Assembly (NCBI RefSeq): GCF_025264625.1
Contig: NZ_CP093313.1
Location: 6,200,001 to 6,264,000, forward strand
DNA length: 64,000 nt
Direction: 5' to 3'
Source: Occallatibacter riparius
GTDB lineage: Bacteria; Acidobacteriota; Terriglobia; Terriglobales; Acidobacteriaceae
Every line of letters begins with the position of its first letter. The first letter of the stretch is position 1. Positions 1-7,773 of this stretch are shown here, in pieces. The notes beneath the pieces were generated by a model. The model ran no database searches. It worked only from the letters and a program-made list of their open reading frames with translations, and was not told the origin of the DNA. A program made the position numbers and the translations under genes.

Positions 1-257
1 AAAAACTCTTCGGCGCCGGCTCGGTAAAGGTGGACCCCAGTTATCTCGGAGCGATGGGCAACACCACCACGCGCATCACCGTTGAGGAGCAATTGGGAAA
101 GAACGTAACTCTCACCTATGCGACGAACGTCGACACGACGTCGCAGCAGTTTCTGCAGGCGGAATTCGCGATCAACCGGCACGTTTCGCTGCAGGTGACG
201 CGCGATGAATCCGGCGTCTTCTCAATGGTTGTGAAGGCAGTCCGCCGCTATCGTTGA
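1..257 (+). CDS. C-terminal end of a TamB-like (DUF490) translocation/assembly protein, partial
   Basis: The reading frame is open from the left edge (frame beginning at base 3) to a TGA at 255-257, so only about 84 C-terminal residues are visible. The tail has alternating beta-strand character (ITVEEQLGKNVTLTYATN, then a strand ending in DESGVF) and finishes with a basic RRYR. This pattern is typical of the C-terminal TamB domain, which works with BamA/TamA-type proteins in outer-membrane assembly or lipid transport. TamB proteins usually exceed 1000 residues, so most of the gene lies outside the window. The GTG at 30 is an internal codon and not a start. The family call is by pattern recall from a short fragment. 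Confidence 0.6.
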   Translation, partial: KLFGAGSVKVDPSYLGAMGNTTTRITVEEQLGKNVTLTYATNVDTTSQQFLQAEFAINRHVSLQVTRDESGVFSMVVKAVRRYR

Positions 258-385
258 TCCGCAGCACGCCTCCTCAGCCGGCTTGCGTGGTGACTCCGCC
301 CCGCAAAAAAGAGTGGACGCCCATGCCCGCCTCTGGTAGCCTGCCATCATTCATACGGTATATTTTTCAATACTTAAGGGCTGAA

Positions 386-598
386 ATGAGATTCCCAGTC
401 GTGCGCGAGCGTGTGCGCGTGAAAGGCAAAGAGGGCACTTTCCTTGTGCTTTCGGTGGATCGCGTGCGCGGCTTCGCTGATCTCATGCCGACTAACAAAG
501 GTCAGCAGATCGAAAAGGGCGTCCCACTTTCATTGGTGCTGCCGCTGATGGATGAAGGGCCCGGGAAACCGGACTCCAAGACTGAGGCCGGAAACTAA
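386..598 (+). CDS. small basic hypothetical protein, 70 aa
   Basis: The ATG at 386 has the purine-rich TAAGGG at 375-380 about five bases upstream, which favours it over in-frame codons further upstream whose translation is low-complexity. The 70-residue product begins MRFPVVRERVRVKGKEGTF, then has a beta-rich core (FLVLSVDRVRGFADLMP) and a charged tail. It could be a small SH3- or PilZ-like barrel, but no family is recognised. It lies just downstream of the TamB-like gene on the same strand and could be cotranscribed with it. The gene is supported by the ribosome site and by non-repetitive coding character only. Confidence 0.5.
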   Translation: MRFPVVRERVRVKGKEGTFLVLSVDRVRGFADLMPTNKGQQIEKGVPLSLVLPLMDEGPGKPDSKTEAGN

Positions 599-625
599 GC
601 TCCGGAGGATTTTGGACGATCCGCC

Positions 626-859
626 TCAGCCGCACTTGTCGAATTTGGAATCGAGGGCCTCGCTCACGGCAACATTCGCAGAATCTCTGTGAGCATCAGG
701 CTGCGTGCCGCTCCGATGGGCAGTGGAATGGGTCGGTTCCTCCGAGCGCGGCGGATTTGTCTTCACCAGTTGGAGGCCAAGCTCCCTGGCCCTGCGGCGC
801 AGGCGCTCGCGCTCGTAGACTCCGCTTACCGATTCGCTCCGGTTCCGCTGGTACAACAT
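626..859 (-). CDS. small basic hypothetical protein, 77 aa
   Basis: On the minus strand an AGGAG lies nine bases before the ATG at 859, which separates this ORF from the many shadow ORFs nearby. The product has a helical, arginine-rich N-terminal half (RERLRRRARELGLQLVKTNPP) of a kind often seen in short bacterial hypothetical proteins, possibly nucleic-acid binding. The C-terminal half is polar and low in complexity. No function is assigned. It runs opposite to both neighbours and has no partner gene. Confidence 0.45.
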   Translation of the reverse strand: MLYQRNRSESVSGVYERERLRRRARELGLQLVKTNPPRSEEPTHSTAHRSGTQPDAHRDSANVAVSEALDSKFDKCG

Positions 860-1246
860 TGCCTTCGTCTCCTGCTGAAGTGGAGGCTTGCTTGCTGACC
901 TATGACGCCAAGGCGTATTGGCGGGATGTTTCCGGGTCTGAGCCCGCCTTAAAGCGAGCCTGAATGCAGTCTACGCCCAAAGTCGGCTGAGGGTCGCAAA
1001 CGGCGGTTCGGCCGAAACTCGTTGCGGAAAGGAGCAGCGAGGCGGTAACGTGAATTGCGCCGGACCGGCCTTCTACAACGCTTCCGGCAAGTCCCTCATC
1101 AGGAATGATTTTCTTCGTTCCTGCACAACCCCGAAACCTGTAGCTGCATTCTGTGTCTATTTAGAACGCCGGAGGTCGAGGTTCAGCCGGCGCGCTGCGG
1201 AGATCCAAAGGACGGACTGCAGCGTTCACCCGAAGAGGAGCAAGAA
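860..1246. other. 387-base spacer with no recognised gene
   Basis: The spacer lies between a small minus-strand gene and the BON protein gene. Short ORFs in it have no convincing codon pattern. A GGCGGG/CCCGCC inverted pair (920-925 and 943-948) could form a weak hairpin but has no T-run. The promoter of the BON gene should lie here, but no clear -35/-10 pair can be pointed to. Confidence 0.4.
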
Positions 1247-2044
1247 ATGTTCAGGACGATGCGTTTTTCCAGATCCGCTGCCATGACGGCCACGCTCGCC
1301 GGGGTTCTCACGGTTCTTCCCCTGACGGCATGGAGCGCGCCCATGCAGGACGACTCGAATGCCGCCAGCGAAGTCCAGAAGAAACTGGACAAGAAGCAGT
1401 TCAGCAACGTGAAAGCCACAGTGGACGGCAGCGGTGTAGCTACGCTGACCGGCACCGTGGACCTTTACGAGTACAAAGCGGACGCCGAGAGACGCGCCTC
1501 GAAGGTGAAGGGCGTCAAAGGCGTGCGCGATGAGATCGAAGTCGCCGGGCCAACGGTACCCGACCAGCAACTCCAGCAGAAACTGGTGGAGAAGCTGCAG
1601 TATGACCGCGTCGGATACGAGATGGGCAACACGTTCAACGCCATCTCAGTGAACGTGCAGAACGGCGTGGTAACGCTGGGCGGCCATGCCCGCACCTATC
1701 CCGATCGCGATTCGGCGCTGGGGATTGTGAGCACGTTCCCCGGTGTGAAGGGCGTGAACGACGAGATCGAGGTCGATCCTACGTCGATTATGGACGACCA
1801 GACTCGCATTGCCGTGGCGCGCGCGGTTTATGGGGATCCGGTGCTGAACAAGTACGCGATCAATCCGGCCAAGCCGATTCGCATCTCGGTGCAGAACGGG
1901 CATGTGGCGTTGTACGGAGTGGTCGATAGCAAGGGCGACAAGGATATCGCCGGCATCCGTGCCAACGGCGTAGCCGGTGTATTCAGCGTGCAGAACAATC
2001 TGATGGTCGCGGGCGAGCAGCCTTCAGAGAAGTCGCAGAAGTAG
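1247..2044 (+). CDS. exported protein with three BON domains
   Basis: The 265-residue protein starts with a Sec signal peptide (residues about 1-31, cleavage after WSA) followed by three BON modules at roughly 38-100, 106-177 and 182-253. Each shows the alternating pattern of a helix, then V-x-V-x-x-G-V-V-x-L-x-G, then a helix ending in a GVxxVxxxIxV strand. BON domains bind phospholipid membranes or maintain envelope integrity, as in OsmY and the second domain of DolP, so a periplasmic membrane-associated role is likely. GAGGAG at 1235-1240 sits six bases before the ATG. The gene appears monocistronic and is followed by a hairpin. Confidence 0.85.
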   Translation: MFRTMRFSRSAAMTATLAGVLTVLPLTAWSAPMQDDSNAASEVQKKLDKKQFSNVKATVDGSGVATLTGTVDLYEYKADAERRASKVKGVKGVRDEIEVAGPTVPDQQLQQKLVEKLQYDRVGYEMGNTFNAISVNVQNGVVTLGGHARTYPDRDSALGIVSTFPGVKGVNDEIEVDPTSIMDDQTRIAVARAVYGDPVLNKYAINPAKPIRISVQNGHVALYGVVDSKGDKDIAGIRANGVAGVFSVQNNLMVAGEQPSEKSQK

Positions 2045-2062
2045 AAGCAGGGATGGAGAATG

Positions 2063-2100
2063 AGGACCGCGCCTTGATCGAGGCTGCGGTCCTGTCCTAT
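2063..2100 (+). terminator. terminator-like hairpin after the BON gene
   Basis: AGGACCGC at 2063-2070 pairs with GCGGTCCT at 2086-2093, and an inner GCCT/AGGC pair extends the stem to about 12 bp with one bulge. The following sequence is pyrimidine-rich but has no uninterrupted T-run, so it may be a weak intrinsic terminator. Confidence 0.5.
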
Positions 2101-2179
2101 CCCTCTGTTCTGCGAGGCTTACGTATCGATTCATCGATTTGTAATGATCGGCATGGGTGCACGTAAATAGACTTTGCCC

Positions 2180-2530
2180 ATGCAAAAAGACGATCCATTG
2201 CAGGTGGATGTGCGGGACGGAAGTGCGGCCGGAACCCGTATCTACCAGATCACCGGCCCCATCACGCTCCCCAACCTCTTCACGTTTCAGGATTCGATGC
2301 GGCAGGGCGAACCGCCTCAACTGGCGATTCTCGATTTGACCCAGGTGCCGTATATGGATTCGGCCGGCATGGGCTCGATTATCAACTACTTCACGCACTG
2401 TCAACGACGTGGCATCAAGCTGGTGATCGCTGGCGTGAGCGCGCGCGTGTCCGAGCTGTTCAAGATGACTGGCGTGGACACGCTCATCCCGATGAAGGAT
2501 TCCATCGAAGCGGCCGAAGGGCTCGTCTAA
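2180..2530 (+). CDS. STAS-domain protein, anti-sigma factor antagonist type
   Basis: The 116-residue protein is a single STAS domain. The key site is the PYMDSAGMGSI loop, with Ser61 in the D-S-x-G position that is phosphorylated in SpoIIAA/RsbV proteins by a partner anti-sigma kinase. By family, the unphosphorylated form would bind the anti-sigma factor and release a sigma factor. No kinase, phosphatase or sigma gene is adjacent, so its partners are elsewhere. The ATG at 2180 is chosen over the TTG at 2174; neither has a strong Shine-Dalgarno. It is likely cytoplasmic. Confidence 0.85.
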   Translation: MQKDDPLQVDVRDGSAAGTRIYQITGPITLPNLFTFQDSMRQGEPPQLAILDLTQVPYMDSAGMGSIINYFTHCQRRGIKLVIAGVSARVSELFKMTGVDTLIPMKDSIEAAEGLV

Positions 2531-2604
2531 CCTCTTCCCCGCCCTTCGCTGAGCTTAATTAGGACCCATGCGGAGAAATACCACGAACCACTAACGGTCC
2601 CATT

Positions 2605-2640
2605 GGCGCCGCAGGCGCGGTTAGCCGCACCGCAGGTGCC
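2605..2640. repeat. near-palindromic pair of mini-hairpins
   Basis: Two short hairpins sit back to back, GCGCC-GCA-GGCGC at 2606-2618 and GCACC-GCA-GGTGC at 2627-2639. The whole 36-base block is itself nearly palindromic. It lies in the spacer before the prenyltransferase gene and resembles REP-type elements. Two heptamer units of the CACTAAC type sit just upstream at 2582-2595. Confidence 0.55.
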
Positions 2641-2667
2641 ATTTACACTGGGTTCGTGGGATCAACC

Positions 2668-3534
2668 ATGCCAAATCTGTGGGCCAGAACGCGTATAACC
2701 CTGGAAATGATCAAGTGGGAGCACTCGATTTTCGCGCTCCCGTTTGCATTGACGGCGGCGATTTTGGCCGCGCACGGGCTGCCTGCGCTGCGGACGCTGT
2801 TGTGGATCCTGGTGGCGATGGTGTCGGCGCGGTCGTGCGCCATGGCCTTCAACCGCTGGGCCGACGCGGACATTGATGCGGCCAATCCGCGGACCCGGAC
2901 GCGGGCGATTCCGGCTGGATTGCTTTCCCGGCAATTTGTGCTGGGCTTCACGATTGTGACGGCGGCTCTCTTCGTGGCGGCCTCGGCCGCGCTCAATCGG
3001 CTGACGCTGATTCTGTCGCCGTTTGTGCTGCTGGTGCTGCTCAGCTACAGCTATATGAAGCGCATCACGCGGTGGTCGCACCTGGTGCTGGGACTGGCGC
3101 TGGGGCTCGCGCCTTCGGCCGCGTGGATTGCGGTGCGGGGCTCACTGGATCCGCGGATCATTGTGCTGACCGCCGCGGTGATGCTGTGGGTGGGCGGCTT
3201 CGATGTGCTGTATGCGTGCCAGGATTACGAGCATGATTGCGAAGCTGGCTTGCAGAGCCTGCCGCGGTACCTCGGGATTTCCGGCGCGTTCTGGGCTGCA
3301 CGATTGATGCACGCGGCGATGCTCGGGCTGCTGGTCTGGTTCGGCACGCTGTTCCATTTCCAGATTGCCGGCTGGATTGGGATTGCAGCGGTGGGCGCCC
3401 TGCTCGCCTATGAGCACTCCATTGTTTCGCCACGCGACATGCGGCGGCTGAATGCAGCGTTCTTCACCATGAACGGCGTAATCGCGATGGTTTTCCTGGC
3501 GTTTGTGGCTGCGGATCTGTGGATGAAGAGCTAG
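2668..3534 (+). CDS. UbiA-family aromatic prenyltransferase (MqnP/UbiA-like)
   Basis: The 288-residue polytopic protein has the UbiA family Asp motif N62-R-W-A-D66-A-D-I-D70, which binds the prenyl diphosphate through magnesium. A second Asp-rich loop (DYEHDCEAG) follows about 120 residues later. About eight or nine hydrophobic helices span the inner membrane. The family attaches a polyprenyl chain to 4-hydroxybenzoate or a related acid. Acidobacteria make menaquinone, and members close to the putative 4-hydroxybenzoate polyprenyltransferase group often act in the futalosine pathway, so MqnP is plausible but unproven. No other quinone gene is adjacent. A GTG at 2656 is an alternative start. 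Confidence 0.8.
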   Translation: MPNLWARTRITLEMIKWEHSIFALPFALTAAILAAHGLPALRTLLWILVAMVSARSCAMAFNRWADADIDAANPRTRTRAIPAGLLSRQFVLGFTIVTAALFVAASAALNRLTLILSPFVLLVLLSYSYMKRITRWSHLVLGLALGLAPSAAWIAVRGSLDPRIIVLTAAVMLWVGGFDVLYACQDYEHDCEAGLQSLPRYLGISGAFWAARLMHAAMLGLLVWFGTLFHFQIAGWIGIAAVGALLAYEHSIVSPRDMRRLNAAFFTMNGVIAMVFLAFVAADLWMKS

Positions 3535-3955
3535 TATTTACCGGTGTTTACTGGTAAGTACAATGACGCGATAGTTGTTGCGACGAGCTCTTTTTCGCCT
3601 ATGAGATTTAGTATACGCCTAAAATGTTTACATTGCTGAGCTTAGGTTGATCTTAGGCGAAGATTAGGAGAAGTAAAAACAGGGGGAGGGGTAGCTAATT
3701 TTCTAGTAACCCCAGTGACTTACTAGTTACTTCCTTGTTTTCCTGCGTTGTGGGCCGGGTTTGCGGCAGTTTTTCGTTGCTCGCCTGCGATTTTTTGAGC
3801 CCGGAGCCGGTAGACACACAGATCCCAACGCTTTCACGATAGGGGACGGAGATTTCCTTGTATGTGATGGCGGTCACGGGTGGTGGGAAGGTGCCCACAA
3901 TTTCCCAGGGCAGAACTTTCGCATCGAGGGTAATTCGTCCAGAACCAACGAATGG
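3535..3955. other. AT-richer spacer, no confident gene
   Basis: The composition is visibly richer in A and T than the surroundings (for example around 3590-3740), which may indicate regulatory or recently acquired DNA. A 67-codon minus-strand ORF at 3695-3898 starts with GTG after a weak GGGAA. It has no recognisable family and could be a gene remnant. No tRNA or structured RNA was recognised. Confidence 0.35.
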
Positions 3956-4297
3956 CTATTTGAAGAGCGACTGAAGAATCCAAAGACCCAACAAAAGACC
4001 GTAGGTCGTCGACATCAGGAAACTCACATCTGAATTGATCTGCGCGGATGCTCTGACAGTCACGTCTTCCGTTGACTGCAGGGTCTTGATTCTTCGCCTC
4101 AGGCGCAGTCCGAGCAGAAAAGGACCGGGGAGAATTACGGGATATGTGTAGACAACAAGATCGCGCTGATTGCCCGGCAGGGCGAGTATCCATTTCACTA
4201 GAGCAAATTCGCAGACAAATACCGCAAACGCAGCTATCCCGATGCCAATAACATCGTCTCGTCGCTGGCTTGTGGCCGCATCGAGTTTTAGTTTCAT
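3956..4297 (-). CDS. small integral membrane protein, 113 aa
   Basis: The start at 4297 is chosen because AGAGG lies seven bases upstream; the GTG at 4303 overlaps that ribosome site. The protein has at least two hydrophobic segments, about residues 17-35 (IGIGIAAFAVFVCEFALV) and 48-62, and a third near the C-terminus (STTYGLLLGLWILQSLF). They are separated by a basic loop (RLRRRIKT). No family is recognised. It starts a run of minus-strand membrane or exported proteins but is well separated from them. Confidence 0.6.
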   Translation of the reverse strand: MKLKLDAATSQRRDDVIGIGIAAFAVFVCEFALVKWILALPGNQRDLVVYTYPVILPGPFLLGLRLRRRIKTLQSTEDVTVRASAQINSDVSFLMSTTYGLLLGLWILQSLFK

Positions 4298-4481
4298 TGC
4301 CACACCTCTGAACCTGCACAGTATAGTCCGCGTCGAGGCTACGTTGCGGGATCAGAACGAGTTTGTCGGCTAATCGTCACTATGCCCTGCCAGCACCGGA
4401 TCACTTCCGAGTAAGGCGGTAAATCGGCCACAACGCCGGGTTACACACTGCAGCGATATCACGCCGAAACAGGGGTTGAGA

Positions 4482-5006
4482 CTACTTGCTGTAGTTTTCC
4501 CACTGAGTATGAAACGGCGCGACCCATGCAGGCGGCGCTTTCTTGCTATCCGCATTCCATTCCGAAAGCAGCTTTCCTGTGTGTGAGTCATAGAGCGTCG
4601 CTTTGCCAAGTCGCCCTCCATGACCCGTTTCCTCCCACGTCGCAATGCGCTGGCCACCGTCCACAAAGTGCCAGGCGCCGATCACCCGGCCGGGAAAGAT
4701 ACTCTTCGCAGGTCTACCGTTCCACGCTACCAGCAGTTCGAAGGGCTCCGGGTAGTTCGCGTCGCTAAGATCCGTCCGCCCGACCAGCCAGGCCGCCACC
4801 GAATGATCGGATGCAATCCTGAGGTCCTCAGTGTCCGTCTGCTCCTCGCCGGGGCTTTGCACCAACTCCGGCCGACCCGTCCAACGCAGATAGACGCGAT
4901 TGTCCGGACCGATCCGCGCTGATTCCACGCGCAGCCGGTGATCCTGCCCGGGACTGCCATGCGCCGACAGCGCAACGACCGCCACAAACAAAATTGCTTT
5001 GCGCAT
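4482..5006 (-). CDS. exported hypothetical protein, 174 aa
   Basis: The ATG at 5006 is preferred to the one at 5015 because AGGA lies eight bases before it. The N-terminus is a signal peptide (MRKAILFVAVVALSAHGSPGQ). The mature part has alternating strand motifs such as RVYLRWTGR, WHFVDGGQRIATWEE and ATLYDSHTGKLLSEW. These recall beta-propeller or WD-like exported acidobacterial proteins, where phrases like LYDSHTGKLL occur in single blades. Only one or two such blades could fit. No enzymatic motif is visible. A periplasmic location is likely. Confidence 0.6.
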   Translation of the reverse strand: MRKAILFVAVVALSAHGSPGQDHRLRVESARIGPDNRVYLRWTGRPELVQSPGEEQTDTEDLRIASDHSVAAWLVGRTDLSDANYPEPFELLVAWNGRPAKSIFPGRVIGAWHFVDGGQRIATWEETGHGGRLGKATLYDSHTGKLLSEWNADSKKAPPAWVAPFHTQWENYSK

Positions 5007-5070
5007 AGTGGCCATCCTAAAGCAAGCACACCATGGCTAAAAGAACACTTTGTGCGAGACATCACCCGAT

Positions 5071-5586
5071 TCAATGGTCAGAGGTCGGGCCGCCGTTCTC
5101 ATCCAAGAGTTTCTTCCTTATAACGGGGTAATCCATTCCGCGGTCTTGCCGAAGCTTCCGCTCGTTCTCATCCAGAAGCTTTCGCTTCAAGGCAGGGTCG
5201 TCGACCACAAAGAAATACGGCCAATTGCGCCCATGTTCATTCTTTTGCATTTTGAGTCCGATAATCTCAGGCACCCCATCCACGACATCAATGAAGTAAC
5301 GTCCTGACAAACTGAAGGAATTTCCGCGAACCTCTTGCAGCTTCTCATCATTGCTAAATAGAACCACCTTTAATTCGACACCGTGACGGGTTGGCTCCAT
5401 GGCTTCTTCTACGACCTGAACATCTGCGCGTGTGAAGCCAGACGGGAGGGTGATCCATATTGGCAATCTCGAGTCGCTCGACAGTTCCCAAGTTGATTGA
5501 ATACATCCGCCGATTGCGAAACAACAAACACACGTTGCGGCGATGAGCAGGTACTTCCTGGTGTCTGAAAAGATTGCGGCTTTCAT
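5071..5586 (-). CDS. putative lipoprotein, 171 aa
   Basis: Starting at the ATG at 5586, the protein has a type II signal peptide with a lipobox (FAIGGC) about 27 residues in, so it should be acylated and membrane anchored. The mature part has a polar fold (FSLSGRYFIDVVDGVPEIIGLKMQ) and a basic tail in which a KLLDEN motif occurs twice about 23 residues apart, suggesting a small internal duplication. The family is not recognised. The exported-protein gene at 4482-5006 follows on the same strand after about 65 bases and may be cotranscribed. Confidence 0.55.
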   Translation of the reverse strand: MKAAIFSDTRKYLLIAATCVCCFAIGGCIQSTWELSSDSRLPIWITLPSGFTRADVQVVEEAMEPTRHGVELKVVLFSNDEKLQEVRGNSFSLSGRYFIDVVDGVPEIIGLKMQKNEHGRNWPYFFVVDDPALKRKLLDENERKLRQDRGMDYPVIRKKLLDENGGPTSDH

Positions 5587-5804
5587 GCTGGAGAGCCTAC
5601 TTCGATTTCCGATGCTTTGTGAGTAAGGAATGTGACACTTCCAGGACTGTCCCTGCACGCGCCGATCCGTTCTGAGCGGTTTGTCGCCGAAGGAGAAGTT
5701 TCAACGAACGGCAACCGCCGCGATAGATGGCGCGTCGTGTCAACCGGGAATGACGAAAATGTCGCCACGGCGGGCACGGGGTGAGCGGATCTTGACGCGT
5801 GTTT

Positions 5805-6314
5805 TCAGTGGACTGCTGGTCGTGAGCGCACCAGCGTCCTGTGTCTTCGCAGTAGCACAATGAGTGCGCGGCGCAGATACACGGCCAGCAGCGGCATTGC
5901 AATTGCAGCCACCAATCCCCAAACGAGCAGCGCATGCCACTCCCATTGCCAGATGTCGTGAAGCAGCCGCAATGGATGATGGCTCAGGTGCTCAAGCTGG
6001 CTGCGATTCATTGGCAGCTTGCGGGTGTGAAACAGATGCACACCGAGATCGATGAACGGGAGGAACAGCAGCAGGTGCACGGGCGCCACCACATGCGCGC
6101 CCACCAGGGATGCGAACTTGCTTAGGCCAAAGGCCCACGCCAGAAGCACCACCAAGAGGGTGGTTAGCCCTACAGACGGGTTGATGCCGACCACCATACC
6201 CACTGCCAGGCTCCAAGCCATCCGTCGCGGCCTAACACCGCCCCTCAAGGCACGGAGCAGTGGCCGCAGCACCTGGCAACGAAACCACTCTCGAATGGAT
6301 TGCGGCACCAGCAC
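5805..6314 (-). CDS. DUF2062-family membrane protein
   Basis: The 169-residue protein begins with a basic amphipathic stretch and then shows the DUF2062 signature: a helix with GVGxNP-like character (SLAVGMVVGINPSVGLTTLL), a second hydrophobic helix, a polar middle and a last hydrophobic helix (LLVWGLVAAIAMPLLAVYL). The C-terminal tail is very arginine-rich. The biochemical role of the family is unknown. The start is a GTG. The gene stands alone, between the lipoprotein gene and a repeat-rich spacer. Confidence 0.7.
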   Translation of the reverse strand: MLVPQSIREWFRCQVLRPLLRALRGGVRPRRMAWSLAVGMVVGINPSVGLTTLLVVLLAWAFGLSKFASLVGAHVVAPVHLLLFLPFIDLGVHLFHTRKLPMNRSQLEHLSHHPLRLLHDIWQWEWHALLVWGLVAAIAMPLLAVYLRRALIVLLRRHRTLVRSRPAVH

Positions 6315-6460
6315 ACAGGGTTTGACGCCAACCAGGACGTATGCGGTCGCCGCCCGCCCTGACGGTTTTTCAGGGCAGGTCTTTCGTGGAGCTTCCCATG
6401 AACGGGGAGGCTGGTTCGCGCCGCCCCTACGGGGCTCCGGAGATTTATTGGGATCGCTTA

Positions 6461-6505
6461 CCCAGGACTTCGTCCTGGGCTAACTTCTTACCGTCCCGGA
6501 GGGAC
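6461..6505. repeat. two REP-like mini-hairpins
   Basis: CCCAGGAC and GTCCTGGG flank a TTC loop at 6461-6479 (8-bp perfect stem). GTCCC and GGGAC flank GGA at 6493-6505. Very short loops with perfect stems are characteristic of the small palindromes scattered through this window. Confidence 0.65.
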
Positions 6506-6606
6506 TGTGAGGTGGCACTGCGGGGAGATGTGGCATTTAGGAGATTAGCGTTCATTTCCTCAGCGGACTCTCGACACGGAGTGGGGAGGCTCAGCAGCAT
6601 CCCTCG

Positions 6607-6665
6607 GGGGCTAAAGCCCCAATTCAGTTGAGGGGGAGCGCATGCGGGCTGCCTAAAGGCAGCCC
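6607..6665. repeat. two further perfect hairpins
   Basis: GGGGCT and AGCCCC flank AA at 6607-6620, and GGGCTGCC and GGCAGCCC flank TAAA at 6646-6665. The second overlaps the first base of the 100-base tandem duplication that follows, suggesting that the hairpin and the duplication belong to one repeat family. Confidence 0.6.
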
Positions 6666-6855
6666 CTGATACGAGACCTGCTCCGAATGGCCTTTTCGGC
6701 AAGCTGTGAGGTCGTGCCCCTTCAAATAGAGTCCGGAATCGGCCATCAGATTACCAAGGCAGTCCCTGATACAATACCTGTTCCGAATAGCCTTTTTGCA
6801 CGCCGTGAAGTCGTGTCCCTTCATCTGAGCTCCACATTCGGCGACCAGGCAATTG
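6656..6855. repeat. diverged tandem duplication, unit about 100 bases
   Basis: A unit starting AAGGCAG(C/T)CCCTGATAC at 6656 recurs at 6756, exactly 100 bases later. Similarity extends through the CCGAATGGCC-like and GTGAGGTCGTGCCCCTTC-like segments with scattered substitutions. The minus-strand reading of each copy contains the peptide phrase KGHDxTACxK, which I associate with dispersed acidobacterial repeats rather than a protein. Confidence 0.65.
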
Positions 6856-6954
6856 AGACCGCAATCGGCTATCGACCACCTGATCACTTGACCACATGAG
6901 CGATCGAGCGCTGGCGGCGGAACTACTTCCCTCCTCACCTTGTACCCTGTAATC

Positions 6955-7773
6955 ATGAAGATCGCCATTCAGGGAGAACCCGGCTCGTTCAGTCACGAAG
7001 CTGCGCTGAAGCTCGTGCCGGGCGCGACCATCGTTCCCACTTCCCTTTCCGCGGACGTGTTTGCGGCAGTTTCAGACGGCAGCGTGGATGCGGCGGTGAT
7101 CCCGATCGAGAACAGCCTGGCGGGGTCGGTGCTGGAGCACTTCGACCTTCTGCTGAATCACGATGTGCAGGTGGAGCGCGAGACGCTGCTGCGGATTCGC
7201 CACAACCTGATCGGCATGCCGGGAACCACGGTGGAGGACATCGGACGCGTCTTCTCGCACCCGGTGGCGCTGGCCCAGTGCCGCCGCTTCCTGGCTGAGC
7301 ATCCTGACATGGAGTCGTTTGCCTATTACGACACGGCGGGCAGCGTGAAGCAGTTGATGGAGCTGCGGGACCGGCATGCGGGCGGCATTGCCAGCGCCGC
7401 CGCTGCGAAGTACTACGGCGCGCAGATTCTGGCCGCCGATATTGAGGACAATCCCGAGAACTACACGCGGTTCTTTCAGATCCGCCGCACGAGCGAGGCA
7501 ACGGCCGATCCGGAGGCGAACAAGATCAGCATCGCGTTCAGTGTGGAGAACCGGCCCGGGTCGCTGGTGGCCGCGCTCTCGGAGCTGTCGAGGCTGGGCA
7601 CCAATCTGACCAAGATCGAGTCGCGGCCGGTGCACGGCAAGCCGTGGGAGTACATCTTCTATGTGGACTGCCAGTTGCGGGAGCGCGCGGAGGCCGACCG
7701 CGCGGTGGCAGTGCTCAAGCCGCATTGCGCGATGGTGAAGTCGCTCGGGTGCTATGGCGAAGCGCGGCAGTAG
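6955..7773 (+). CDS. pheA: prephenate dehydratase
   Basis: The 272-residue protein converts prephenate to phenylpyruvate in phenylalanine synthesis. The N-terminal prephenate dehydratase domain (about 1-180) starts with IAIQGEPGSFSHEAA and carries the catalytic T171-R172-F173 triplet in ENYTRFF. The C-terminal ACT domain (about 191-268) has the E222-S-R-P phenylalanine-binding motif and a PGSL loop, so feedback inhibition by phenylalanine is expected. There is no chorismate mutase domain, so it is the monofunctional form. The ATG at 6955 gives the family-typical N-terminus. Its stop is immediately followed by the stop of the converging VWA gene. Confidence 0.93.
   Translation: MKIAIQGEPGSFSHEAALKLVPGATIVPTSLSADVFAAVSDGSVDAAVIPIENSLAGSVLEHFDLLLNHDVQVERETLLRIRHNLIGMPGTTVEDIGRVFSHPVALAQCRRFLAEHPDMESFAYYDTAGSVKQLMELRDRHAGGIASAAAAKYYGAQILAADIEDNPENYTRFFQIRRTSEATADPEANKISIAFSVENRPGSLVAALSELSRLGTNLTKIESRPVHGKPWEYIFYVDCQLRERAEADRAVAVLKPHCAMVKSLGCYGEARQ

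Larger units (their letters stand above)
6315..6954. other. 640-base repeat-rich spacer upstream of pheA
   Basis: No convincing gene is seen. ORFs on both strands here translate repeat DNA. The spacer holds several perfect hairpins and a diverged tandem duplication, listed separately. The promoter of pheA is presumably in its last 60 bases. Confidence 0.5.

Noticed and set aside
6341..6968. ORFs of 85-114 codons on both strands in the pheA upstream region
   Set aside because: They read through palindromes and the 100-base tandem repeat, and the peptides carry the repeated KGHD phrase in register with DNA repeats, so they are translated repeat rather than genes.
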